A stretch of DNA of 64,000 bases from Tahibacter sp042701255 (lineage in GTDB: Bacteria; Pseudomonadota; Gammaproteobacteria; Xanthomonadales; Rhodanobacteraceae). Below the pieces are notes generated by a model. That model ran no database searches and was not told where the DNA came from. It worked only from the letters and a program-made list of their open reading frames with translations. The stretch spans positions 4,774,001 to 4,838,000 of the forward strand of contig NZ_CP170554.1 in assembly GCF_042701255.1 (NCBI RefSeq), in the 5' to 3' direction. Below are positions 26,516-34,611 of this stretch, piece after piece. The position numbers and the translations under genes are program-made. Every line of letters starts with the position of its first letter. Position 1 is the stretch's first letter.

Positions 26516-27742
26516 TTACTGCGCGGGCGCCGGCGCCGGCGTTTCGGCCGGCTGGGCAGCCGGTTCGTTCGCGACGACGTTGTCGGTGATCGGCAGGTAG
26601 ACCTTGAACTGCTGCTCGTCGTCGGCGACGGTGGCCGGGTCGGTCAGCATCACGTCGAAGTAGCGGTTGGTGTTCTCGTTGAAGCGGTAGCCCATCGACA
26701 TCGCGTAGGCCTTCAGCGCGAGACGCGTCAGCGGCAGGCCGGCCGGGCTGCCGGTCCAGGTCGTGACCAGCGCCTTGCCGGTGTAGCCGTTGCGCGCAAC
26801 GACCGGAGCCGCGACGACGAGGTTGCCCTTGCGGTCGATCTGGCCCGGACCCGGAGCGGCCGGCTCGGCGCCGTCTTCGGCAGCGGCCTGCTCGGCCACG
26901 CTCTGCGGGGTCGCCGGTCCGATCGTGTAGTCCTTGCCGTCGATCTTCAGCGCGGCGCTGTTGACCGGCAGGCTGACTTCGAACACGTAGTTCTCGTCGC
27001 CCCATTCCAGGGTCGTCGTCTGACGCGGGCCGGTCGCGGTGAGGTTCTGCTTCTTCATGACCGCGTGGATTTCCTGCAGCGCCTTGTCGGTCGCGGCGGC
27101 GACTTCGTCGAGGCTGCGCGGCGCGGTGGTCGCGACGACGAGCTGCGGCTGGGCCGGCAGGTCGGCGACGAAGACTTCGTACGGGGAATAGTCGACGTTC
27201 GGAATCGCGGCCATCTGCTGCTGCAGGCTGGCGAGATTCAGCTGGATGTGGGTCGCCGGGTCGCCGTTGATGTACAGGCCCGAGTAGCGCGCGATCAGGT
27301 CCCAGCCGTAGTCGATGTCATAGGCCCAGGTGACCTTGGTGATGCGGCCGTTCTTCTGCGGCTCCAGGGTGATCGTGTAGCGCTTGTTCTCGCCCTTCCA
27401 CGAATTGGTCACCTTCCAGACGATGCTGGTGTCGCCCTGCTTGTCGGCGATTTCGAAGCTGCCGTTGCCCGGGCTGGGCTTGGCGCTGGTCCAGTTGATC
27501 TTGGCGCCGTTGCCGTAGCCCGGCCCTTCGAGGGTGAACTGGGCCTTGCCGTCGAGCATGCGCACCACGCCCCATTCCGGGAAGCGGCGGAAATTGCTGA
27601 GCATGTCGGCGATGTGATGGCCGTTATGGCTGATCTCGACGGAACGTTCGATGTGACCGGACGACGGCAGCGCCAATCCAATAATGACGGCCAGCGCGAA
27701 CACGATGATCGCGGCCACAATGAACTCAAGAATACGCGTCAT
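26516..27742 (-). CDS. membrane-anchored SRPBCC / effector-binding domain protein
   Basis: 408 residues. The N-terminus is a hydrophobic anchor (about 5-28, EFIVAAIIVFALAVIIGLAL). Residues ~33-175 look like a polyketide-cyclase/START (SRPBCC) domain (IERSVEISHNGHHIADMLSN, FRRFPEWGVV). The second half (about 185-390) resembles a GyrI-like/AraC effector-binding domain. It ends in a Pro/Ala-rich tail. Both domains usually bind small hydrophobic ligands; the ligand is unknown. Single gene with a strong terminator behind it. Confidence 0.75.
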   Translation of the reverse strand: MTRILEFIVAAIIVFALAVIIGLALPSSGHIERSVEISHNGHHIADMLSNFRRFPEWGVVRMLDGKAQFTLEGPGYGNGAKINWTSAKPSPGNGSFEIADKQGDTSIVWKVTNSWKGENKRYTITLEPQKNGRITKVTWAYDIDYGWDLIARYSGLYINGDPATHIQLNLASLQQQMAAIPNVDYSPYEVFVADLPAQPQLVVATTAPRSLDEVAAATDKALQEIHAVMKKQNLTATGPRQTTTLEWGDENYVFEVSLPVNSAALKIDGKDYTIGPATPQSVAEQAAAEDGAEPAAPGPGQIDRKGNLVVAAPVVARNGYTGKALVTTWTGSPAGLPLTRLALKAYAMSMGYRFNENTNRYFDVMLTDPATVADDEQQFKVYLPITDNVVANEPAAQPAETPAPAPAQ

Positions 27743-28203
27743 TCCAGATGTCTCCAGGACTAATCCGTCGGGCGATCAGCGGACCGCCGCTGCAATTGCA
27801 AGGTCGAGAACGGACGATACCCGACGCGCGCTGCTGCAGCGCCGACCGGTCCGCCGAGTCGCGCATGGTACTTGCTCCGGATCACGATGGCTATTACCTG
27901 AATCCCATCCGGCGGACCGCTTGACGACGCCGCGAATGCGGTGACGCCGAATCGTAATTCCTTGTTACGAAAGGACCTTGACCCGACCCGCCGGCGACCG
28001 TCGCGAACCCGCCGCCGCAGCGGCCTGCCGCCGGCCCGCAAGCATGGCAACGCCGCGGGCGGCAGTCGCCTCCGCGGCACGGGACAGCCGGACGGACTGC
28101 GAAACGGATGACGCCGCTTCGCCGGGTGCGGGGCGGCCGCAGGCCGGTTCGTCGGGTCCGGGAAATCCGGCAGCGGGCAACGCCGCTGCCGTCCGCGCTC
28201 TGC
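27743..28203. other. intergenic region, no gene seen
   Basis: About 460 bp between the end of the response-regulator gene and the start of the SRPBCC gene, both on the minus strand. It should carry the SRPBCC promoter. No RNA gene, repeat or protein was recognised. Confidence 0.4.
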
Positions 28204-28845
28204 TCAGACTATGCCGAGCTCGAACGCCTTTAGCACCGCGCGCGTGCGGTCGCGCACGCCGAGCTTGGACAGGATGTTGGAGACGTGATTCTTGACCGTG
28301 CCTTCGGCCACGCCCAGGGAATTGGCGATTTCCTTGTTGCTGTAGCCGCCGGCCATCAGGCGCAGGATCTCGGTCTCGCGCTCGGTCAGCGGATCGGGCC
28401 GGTCCAGGCTGACGAACTCGTTGTGCATGCGCTCCAGCCCCGACAGCAGACGCTGGGTCACGACCGGCGCGACCAGCGAGCCGCCCGCGGCGACGGTCTT
28501 GACTGCGTCGACGAGCTGGTCGAGGGAAACGTCCTTGAGCAGATAGCCGCGCGCACCGGCCTTGAGCCCGGCCAGCACGAGCTGGTCGTCGTCGAAGGTC
28601 GTCAGGATGATGGTTGCCGGCAGCTGGTTGGACTGGGCCAGGCTGTTGAGTACGTCGATGCCGCTCATGCCGGGCATGCGCAGGTCGAGCAGCACCACGT
28701 CGGGCTTCTGCTGCGGGATCAGCTCGACCGCCTGGGCGCCGTCGGCGGCCTCGGCAATGACGCGAATGTCGTCCGACAGTTCCAGCAGGCTGCGTATGCC
28801 CTGCCGCACCAGGGTCTGATCGTCCACCAGCAGTACCGAAATCAT
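28204..28845 (-). CDS. NarL/FixJ-family response regulator
   Basis: 213 residues. Receiver domain 1-120 with acidic pocket DD (8-9), phosphoacceptor Asp54 in VVLLDLRMPG, Thr in ILTTFDD and Lys in YLLKDV. The C-terminal LuxR-type HTH is PLTERETEILRLMAGGYSNKEIANSLGVAEGTVKNHVSNI. It overlaps the histidine kinase gene by 4 bases, so the pair forms one two-component system. Target genes unknown. Confidence 0.93.
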   Translation of the reverse strand: MISVLLVDDQTLVRQGIRSLLELSDDIRVIAEAADGAQAVELIPQQKPDVVLLDLRMPGMSGIDVLNSLAQSNQLPATIILTTFDDDQLVLAGLKAGARGYLLKDVSLDQLVDAVKTVAAGGSLVAPVVTQRLLSGLERMHNEFVSLDRPDPLTERETEILRLMAGGYSNKEIANSLGVAEGTVKNHVSNILSKLGVRDRTRAVLKAFELGIV

Positions 28846-30017
28846 GCAGTTGCCTCCAGAGGCAGCCAGGCGTCGAGGGCGAAGCCCTGGTCCCGTGCCG
28901 TAGTGATGTCCATGCGCCCGCCGAATTGCGCCAGGCGCTCACGCATGCCGACCAGGCCGTTGCCCGGCTTGAGATTGTCGCTGCCGCGTCCGTCGTCGCG
29001 TGCATGCATGACGACTTCGCCGTCCGCGTGCTCGAACTGCAGCCACAGCGTACGCGCGCCGGAATGGCGCACGGTATTGGTGATGATTTCCTGAGCACAG
29101 CGCAACAGCACCTGCGCGCGGTGCGGATCGTCGACGCCGAAGCGCGGCGGCAGTTCCAGCCGGATGTCGAGCTGCGGCACGCCTTCGATCAGGGTGTTCA
29201 GGGCCTGGGTCAGATCGATGCGGTCGTCCTCGCGCATCTGGCTGACGACCTCGCGCACGTCGCTGAGCAGCAGCTTGGCCACCGACTGCGCCTTGCGCAC
29301 GTGTTCCTGCGCCGGCTGCTGCACGAGGTGGCTGGCGACTTCGAGGTTGAGGCTCAGCGCGGTCAGATGGTGGCCGACCAGATCGTGCAGCTCGCGCGCG
29401 ATGCGCAGACGCTCGGAAATGCGGCTGGATTCGGCCAGCAGCGCACGCGTCGCGCGCAGTTCCGAATTGAGCCGGCGCTGTTCGTCGCGGGCCTCGCCCT
29501 GCTGCTTGGCGATCAGCGAGGTGAAGAAGACCAGCGCCGAAATACCCAGATACAGGCTGGACTGCAGCACCGCGTCTCCGATGGACCAGCCCGGATTGCT
29601 CGCGAATACCGGCACCAGCACGTAGTTCTGCACCACCATGCAGATCAAGGCGACGCGGAACGGCATGAGCCAGGGCAGCAGCATCGACTGCACGACCAGC
29701 AGCATCGCGCTGAGTCCGCTCTGGCTGTACCAGCCGATCGCGACGGCCAGCGCGACGAGTACCGCCAGCAATACGAGTTTCAGCGGTACGTAACGGCGGC
29801 TGCCGAGCTTGAGCAGCAACAGCCAGAACACGATGCCGAATACGACGTAGCAGATCACCCAGGCCGACAGATGCCAGAGCGGGCGCTGGTCGGCGAGCAG
29901 CTCCGTGACCAGGCTCTCGTAGCGCAGCAAGGGCATGCCGGCCGAGAGATAGGTGAACAGGCCGGCGTAACGCATCAGCCGGATGTGATTGATCTGGGCG
30001 ATCTGCATGGTGCGCAT
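28842..30017 (-). CDS. NarX/DesK-type sensor histidine kinase
   Basis: About 391 residues from the ATG at 30017 (upstream extension of the frame has no support). The first ~190 residues form a membrane sensor with about six hydrophobic segments. Then comes a short coiled coil and the HisKA_3 box ARELHDLVGHHLTAL (phosphorylated His), and a HATPase domain with EIITNTVRHSG (N box), ARDDGRGS (G1) and GNGLVGMRERL (G2). DesK-like kinases often sense membrane state; the signal here is not visible. Confidence 0.9.
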   Translation of the reverse strand: MRTMQIAQINHIRLMRYAGLFTYLSAGMPLLRYESLVTELLADQRPLWHLSAWVICYVVFGIVFWLLLLKLGSRRYVPLKLVLLAVLVALAVAIGWYSQSGLSAMLLVVQSMLLPWLMPFRVALICMVVQNYVLVPVFASNPGWSIGDAVLQSSLYLGISALVFFTSLIAKQQGEARDEQRRLNSELRATRALLAESSRISERLRIARELHDLVGHHLTALSLNLEVASHLVQQPAQEHVRKAQSVAKLLLSDVREVVSQMREDDRIDLTQALNTLIEGVPQLDIRLELPPRFGVDDPHRAQVLLRCAQEIITNTVRHSGARTLWLQFEHADGEVVMHARDDGRGSDNLKPGNGLVGMRERLAQFGGRMDITTARDQGFALDAWLPLEATA

Positions 30018-30356
30018 GATAGGCGGCCGAGCCTGCCGGCGTACCTGTACGAAGTCAGGCGTGGCCGTTCGATGTGAGATTTGGGTTAAACGCCGACGGC
30101 GACGCCGGGCCATGACTTTGGATACAGACGCCGGCCACCGACCGCGCGGCATCGCCGGCCTGCGCCGCGGACGTCCAGGCCCGCCGCGGCCGCGGTCCGG
30201 CCGTGCCGCGGATGTCGCCGCCGTGCGGGTCGCGATCCGTGCCGGCCACCCGGCGCTTGCGCGTCGCATCATGGCCAGTGCCGCAGGCCCATGCGATACT
30301 TACGCAATCCGCGGGCGCCATCGGTAGGCCGCCCCGCAATACCGCTGGAGCAACGA
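30018..30356. other. divergent promoter region, no gene seen
   Basis: 340 bp between the divergent histidine-kinase and acetyltransferase genes. Very GC-rich; no repeat or RNA structure was recognised. Promoters for both directions are expected but could not be pinpointed. Confidence 0.4.
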
Positions 30357-30971
30357 ATGGCCATCGCCATCCGCGACGTGCGCGAGCACGAGCTGGATTC
30401 CGTCCTCGCCCTGAACAACGCCGCCGGCCCGACCATCCTTGCCCTGGATTCGACGCGAATCCGCTGGTTTTTCGACAATGCGGACTATTTCCGCGTCGCC
30501 GACGTCGACGGCCACATCGCCGGCTTCCTGATGGCGATGCGCGAAGGCAGCGATTACGACAGCCCGAACTATCGCTGGTTTCACGAGCGCTACGCGGCCT
30601 TCGCCTACATCGACCGCATCGTCATCGCCAAGCCGTATCGCGGCCTCGGTCTCGGCCGGGTGTTCTACGCCGACGCGACGAGCTTCGCCGAAGTGCGCGT
30701 GCCGGTGCTGTCGTGCGAGGTGTTCCTCGAACCGCGCGACGACGTCTCGGTGCTGTTTCACGGCACCTACGGTTTCCAGGAGGTCGGCCAGCAGATCATG
30801 CCGGGCCTGGACAAGCGCGTGAGCCTGCTGGCCAAGAACCTGCCGAGCTTCGACTTCGTCCGCGCGACCTATCTCGAAGGCCCGACCGGCCAGCTGCCGA
30901 ACCAGCTCTGGCTGACCCAGCGCAAGCGCCCGGGTCCGGTCACGCCGCGACGCGCAGCCGGCGGAATCTGA
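30357..30971 (+). CDS. GNAT-family acetyltransferase
   Basis: 204 residues from the ATG at 30357, preceded by GGAG (6-base spacing). Core GNAT elements: IRDVREHELDSVLALNN (strand 1/helix 1), VADVDGHIAGFLMAM, then IDRIVIAKPYRGLGLGRVFYAD, the acetyl-CoA-binding segment with R/Q-x-x-G-x-G/A, then CEVFLEPRDDVSVLFH. It matches a proteobacterial group annotated only as GNAT. It ends 4 bp before minC, so it may be co-transcribed with the min genes. Confidence 0.88.
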   Translation: MAIAIRDVREHELDSVLALNNAAGPTILALDSTRIRWFFDNADYFRVADVDGHIAGFLMAMREGSDYDSPNYRWFHERYAAFAYIDRIVIAKPYRGLGLGRVFYADATSFAEVRVPVLSCEVFLEPRDDVSVLFHGTYGFQEVGQQIMPGLDKRVSLLAKNLPSFDFVRATYLEGPTGQLPNQLWLTQRKRPGPVTPRRAAGGI

Positions 30972-30975
30972 GCGC

Positions 30976-31758
30976 ATGGCGCGGCCGCTGCCCAATTTCG
31001 AACCGGTGGGCGAGCTCAAGTTCGGCCAGGTCGGCATCGCCAACCTGCGCCTCAAGAGCCTCGACGACGCAGCCCTGGCCCAGGAACTCAAGCAGAAGCT
31101 CGACACCGCGCCGCAGCTGTTCCAGCGCGCGCCGGTCGTGCTCGATCTGAGCCATCTGCCGCAGCTGCCCGACGTCGAGCGCGTGCGCGCGGTGCTCGCG
31201 ACGATACGCGCCAGCGGCATGCTGCCCGTGGGCCTGGCCTACGGCACCAGCGAGAACGAAGCGCTGGCGCGCGCGCTCGATCTGCCGCTGTTCGCCAAGT
31301 TCCGCGCCGCCTACGAAAGCGCGGCCGACACGCCGCCGCCCAGCGCCGAACCCGTCGCGGCCCGCCCCACCCCGCCGCCGCCCAGTGCACGCAGCACGCC
31401 GGCGCCGCCGAGCGCGACGCGCGGCGCGGCCGGCCTGCTGCAGTCGCAGCCGGTGCGCTCGGGTCAGCAGGTCTATGCGCGCGGCAGCGATCTCGTCATC
31501 ACAGCCGTGGTCGGCAACAGCGCCGAGGTCATCGCCGACGGATCCATCCACGTCTATGCCGCGCTGCGCGGCAAGGCCATCGCCGGCGCCCAGGGCGATA
31601 CGGCCGCACGCATCTACTGCCAGGATTTCCAGGCCGAGCTCGTGTCGATCGCCGGCCACTACCGCGTATTCGAAGACATCCCGGCCGATCTGCGCGGCAA
31701 GCCCGTGCAAGTCTGGCTGGAGGGGGAGAAGCTGCTGCTGGCCAGGCTCGGCCCGTAG
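30976..31758 (+). CDS. minC: septum site-determining protein MinC
   Basis: 260 residues: an N-terminal domain (1-105, FEPVGELKFGQVGIANL, then VVLDLSHLP) that inhibits FtsZ, a Pro/Ala-rich linker (110-150), and a beta-helix C-terminal domain (VRSGQQVYARGSDLVITAVV, then GSIHVYAALRGKAIAGAQGD), which dimerises and binds MinD. First of minC-minD-minE. The linker is longer and more proline-rich than in E. coli. Confidence 0.96.
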   Translation: MARPLPNFEPVGELKFGQVGIANLRLKSLDDAALAQELKQKLDTAPQLFQRAPVVLDLSHLPQLPDVERVRAVLATIRASGMLPVGLAYGTSENEALARALDLPLFAKFRAAYESAADTPPPSAEPVAARPTPPPPSARSTPAPPSATRGAAGLLQSQPVRSGQQVYARGSDLVITAVVGNSAEVIADGSIHVYAALRGKAIAGAQGDTAARIYCQDFQAELVSIAGHYRVFEDIPADLRGKPVQVWLEGEKLLLARLGP

Positions 31759-31795
31759 CGAATAAAGCAACAAGAGCCATTGTGGAGAGAGCAAC

Positions 31796-32608
31796 TTGAC
31801 TGAATTCATCGTCATCACCTCCGGCAAAGGCGGGGTCGGCAAGACCACTTCCAGCGCCTCACTTGCGGTAGGCCTGGCCAAGCGCGGCAAGAAGGTCGCC
31901 GTCATCGACTTCGACGTGGGCCTGCGCAACCTCGACCTGATCATGGGCTGCGAGCGCCGCGTCGTATACGACTTCGTCAACGTCATCCATCAGGAGTGCA
32001 CGCTCAAGCAGGCGCTGATCAAGGACAAGCGCTACGAGAGCCTGCACGTGCTGGCCGCGTCGCAGACCCGCGACAAGGACGCCCTGACCAAGGAAGGCGT
32101 CGAGCGCGTGCTCAACGAACTCAAGGACGAAGGCTTCGACTACGTCATCTGCGACTCGCCGGCCGGCATCGAGAAAGGCGCCTTTCTCGCCATGTATTTC
32201 GCCGACCGCGCCGTCGTCGTGGTCAATCCGGAAGTCTCTTCGGTGCGCGACTCCGACCGCATCCTCGGCCTGCTCTCGTCCAAGACGCGGCGCGCCGAGA
32301 ACGGCGGCGCGCCGGTCGCGCAGCACCTGCTGCTGACGCGCTACAACCCGACCCGCGTCGCCGCCGGCGACATGATGAGCATCGACGACGTCAAGGAAAT
32401 CCTCGGCATCGAAGTGCTCGGCGTGATCCCGGAGTCCGAAGGCGTGCTGGCCGCGTCCAATGCGGGTGTGCCGGTCATCCTCGACGAAGCCTCCAACGCC
32501 GGCCATGCCTACGACGATGCCGTGGCACGGCTGCTCGGTGAAGAGCGTCCGATGCGTTTCCTCGAAGCACCGAAGAAAGGCATCCTGTCGCGACTGTTCG
32601 GGAGCTGA
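31796..32608 (+). CDS. minD: septum site-determining ATPase MinD
   Basis: 270 residues with a deviant Walker A motif SGKGGVGKTT at residues 9-18, FDVGLRNLDLIMGCE, and a C-terminal amphipathic membrane-targeting helix (KGILSRLFGS). The start codon is TTG (31796), preceded by GGAGAG; no ATG or GTG fits the conserved N-terminus MTEFIVITSGK. MinD recruits MinC to the membrane and oscillates with MinE to keep FtsZ rings at mid-cell. Confidence 0.97.
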   Translation: MTEFIVITSGKGGVGKTTSSASLAVGLAKRGKKVAVIDFDVGLRNLDLIMGCERRVVYDFVNVIHQECTLKQALIKDKRYESLHVLAASQTRDKDALTKEGVERVLNELKDEGFDYVICDSPAGIEKGAFLAMYFADRAVVVVNPEVSSVRDSDRILGLLSSKTRRAENGGAPVAQHLLLTRYNPTRVAAGDMMSIDDVKEILGIEVLGVIPESEGVLAASNAGVPVILDEASNAGHAYDDAVARLLGEERPMRFLEAPKKGILSRLFGS

Positions 32609-32610
32609 GC

Positions 32611-32898
32611 ATGGGCCTGTTCGATTTCCTGCGCGGCAGCCCCAAGCAGACCGCGACCATCGCCAAGGAACGCCTGCGCATCATCGTCGCGCAGGAACGC
32701 AGCGCCCGCGGCAGCCCCGACTATCTGCCGCTGCTGCGCCGCGAGCTCCTCGAAGTCATCCGCAAATACGTCAACGTCGACCAGGACGCGATCGACATCC
32801 AGGTCAAACGCGACGGCGACCACGAAGTGCTGGACCTGACGGTCACCCTGCCGGACAAGGCCGGCGCCGCCGCGACCGCGGCCGCGCGCGAGGCTTGA
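32611..32898 (+). CDS. minE: cell division topological specificity factor MinE
   Basis: 95 residues, 2 bases after minD. The N-terminal membrane/MinD-binding segment is MGLFDFLRGSPKQTATIAKE, followed by RLRIIVAQER, the alpha-helix that stimulates MinD ATPase. The beta-rich topological domain follows (RRELLEVIRKYVNVDQDAI). Standard size for the family. Confidence 0.97.
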   Translation: MGLFDFLRGSPKQTATIAKERLRIIVAQERSARGSPDYLPLLRRELLEVIRKYVNVDQDAIDIQVKRDGDHEVLDLTVTLPDKAGAAATAAAREA

Positions 32899-32929
32899 GC
32901 GGCACGGACGCCGCTTCGGCGCAGCGGGC

Positions 32930-33523
32930 ATGACGGGCTCCCTGCAGGCAGCCGCGGGCGGCGGTGATCCGCCGGCCGGGCTGCGCCCGTCGAACGGCGA
33001 TCGCTACGGGCACGGCGGTGGCGAGGCGTCGGCCGTACCGACCTCGGCCGGCGGCGAGGCATCGGCTGTACTGACCTTGGCCGATACCGGCGTCGACGCG
33101 CTGCGCGATCTGCTCGCGACGCAGGCGCTGCAGCTCGTCCTCGTCGACGACGGCGCGCCGATACCCGGCAGCTACTGGGGCGAGCCCGAGGCCGGGCTGA
33201 TCGGCAGCACCGTCTACGTGCGCGCCGACACGCCGGTGCATTCGGCGCTGCACGAAGCCTGTCATCTGATCGTGCAGCCGCCCGAGCGCCGCGCCGCCGT
33301 GCACACCGACGCCACGGACTCCGTCGCCGAGGAAGATGCAACCTGCTATCTGCAGATCGTGCTCGCCGCACGGCTGCCCGGCGTCGGCAGCGATCGCCTC
33401 ATGCGCGACATGGACACCTGGGGCTATACCTACCGGCTGGGCTCGACGCGGGCCTGGTTCGAACACGACGCCGAGGACGCACGCGCCTGGCTCGGCGAAC
33501 GTGGGCTGTTGCCGGCGGCGTAG
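32930..33523 (+). CDS. uncharacterised HExxH-motif protein downstream of minE
   Basis: 197 residues, 31 bp after minE. No family recognised with confidence. A zincin-like motif lies in the middle (VHSALHEACHLIVQPPERR), followed by DSVAEEDATCYLQI; HEACH plus a downstream Glu cluster is compatible with a metal-binding peptidase-like fold. The first ~45 residues are low complexity, with GGEASAV twice from a ~33-bp tandem DNA repeat (about 33018-33085), so the true start could be later. Not secreted. The gene may be co-transcribed with minCDE. Confidence 0.65.
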   Translation: MTGSLQAAAGGGDPPAGLRPSNGDRYGHGGGEASAVPTSAGGEASAVLTLADTGVDALRDLLATQALQLVLVDDGAPIPGSYWGEPEAGLIGSTVYVRADTPVHSALHEACHLIVQPPERRAAVHTDATDSVAEEDATCYLQIVLAARLPGVGSDRLMRDMDTWGYTYRLGSTRAWFEHDAEDARAWLGERGLLPAA

Positions 33524-33590
33524 CGATGGCGCGTCGAATGGCGCATCCCTCTCGATCTGCGGCAGAAGGGCCGACGACACTGCAGTGCGG

Positions 33591-33615
33591 CTGAATTTTC
33601 CGTATGAAATTCAAC
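33591..33615. repeat. TGAATTT...AAATTCA palindromic repeat, copy 1
   Basis: A dyad CTGAATTTTCC-GTATGAAATTCAAC. A near-identical copy is at 33905-33930, 314 bp away in the same orientation. It is AT-rich against a GC-rich background, which suggests a mobile or structured repeat family. Confidence 0.75.
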
Positions 33616-33775
33616 GCAGGGCTCGCGACGCAGATTCACGGACACCGACTGAAACAGTCGTCCGACGCGCAGTTACGAGCTGCACCGGCGCGGCAAATCC
33701 ATCCCCTCATGCCTGCCGGCCGCCGAGCCGTCGGGACTGCGGTTCTGATCGACGACTTTTCTTCTGCGCAGCAAC

Positions 33776-33813
33776 CCCGTCCCCACCCATACCCTCCCCT
33801 TGAAGGGGAGGGT
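33776..33813 (+). repeat. CCCACCC-palindrome repeat (REP-like), copy 1
   Basis: The sequence CCCCACCCAT is followed by a 23-base near-perfect palindrome with 11-base arms ACCCTCCCCTT / AAGGGGAGGGT (33791-33813). Two more copies occur at 38050-38089 and, inverted, at 38233-38272. Repetition in intergenic DNA and the palindrome resemble REP-type elements. It is followed by TTTTG and could also terminate transcription. Confidence 0.8.
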
Positions 33814-33904
33814 TTTGTCGACGACGCGGCGACAATCAACCTGAGAACCGGTTTCTGGCGGCTGGCCGGGAAAGCGCACTTCCCTTCAGAAGCCGGCTCC
33901 TTCA

Positions 33905-33930
33905 GTTGAATTTTCCTTATGAAATTCAAT
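33905..33930. repeat. TTGAATTT...AAATTCAA palindromic repeat, copy 2
   Basis: Perfect 8-base arms TTGAATTT (33906-33913) and AAATTCAA (33922-33929) with an 8-base loop; otherwise like the copy at 33591-33615. It lies just beyond the 3' end of the DUF4399 gene. The ~290 bp between the two copies carries no gene, only the CCCACCC palindrome. Confidence 0.75.
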
Positions 33931-33981
33931 CAAGGTTCGCAGGAACGTCTCCGCCGCAGCTTCCCGCCGAAGTCCGCCGAC

Positions 33982-34497
33982 TTACTTGACCGTCACCGTG
34001 ATCTTCTGCGACATCACCGGCGGGTCGAACGGGATGTGCAGTGCGTCGCCGAGGATCAGCTGCAGGGTGTGCTTGCCGGGCGGCAGGGTCAGGGTGGCTT
34101 CGGTCTGGCCGCCGCCGAAATGCTTGTGCTGTGCGTCGTTGGGCAGCGGCTGGTTCATCGGCGGCAGGTCGGCCACGTCGATCAGCAGGTGATGATGGCC
34201 GGTCTTCTCGGTCGTGACGCCGGCCGGCGCCACGCCCATGCCCTTGAGGCCGAAGCGCACGGTGAATTCCTTGCCGACGGTCGCGCCGTCGGCCGGTGCG
34301 ATGAAGTAGAGCTCGGCACCGGCCGGCGCGGCCGTGCGCGGCAGCGCGGCGGGTTTCGCGGCTTCGGCTGCCTTGGCGGTTTCCGCGGCCTTGGCCGTTT
34401 CGGCAATCTTGGAGGCTTCGGGTGTCTTGGCGGCCTGTTCGGCCGCGGCGGCGACGGTGAACAGCACGGCGCCGGCGAGGAGGAAGATGCGCTTCAT
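33982..34497 (-). CDS. DUF4399 periplasmic protein
   Basis: 171 residues with a signal peptide (MKRIFLLAGAVLFTVAAAAE). An Ala/Lys/Glu-rich spacer (about 20-60) contains repeats of KAAETAK. The DUF4399 domain follows: ELYFIAPADGATVGKEF, TGHHHLLIDV, HKHFGGGQTEATLTLPPGKH and LQLILGDALHIPF. Conserved His residues suggest metal binding. Function of the family is unknown. Single gene. Confidence 0.88.
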   Translation of the reverse strand: MKRIFLLAGAVLFTVAAAAEQAAKTPEASKIAETAKAAETAKAAEAAKPAALPRTAAPAGAELYFIAPADGATVGKEFTVRFGLKGMGVAPAGVTTEKTGHHHLLIDVADLPPMNQPLPNDAQHKHFGGGQTEATLTLPPGKHTLQLILGDALHIPFDPPVMSQKITVTVK

Positions 34498-34611
34498 CGC
34501 GATGACCTCGATTCAGGGAGAGGAAGCACGATCATAGCGCGCTGCGACGCGGCCGATTGATCGACGCCGCGGCGGCCCCATCTGCTGCCGGGATCCCGAC
34601 GCCGCCCTGCA

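Noticed and set aside
26007..26600. Open frames on both strands upstream of the Gld-like operon
   Set aside because: Mutually overlapping, no ribosome sites, and partly inside a terminator.
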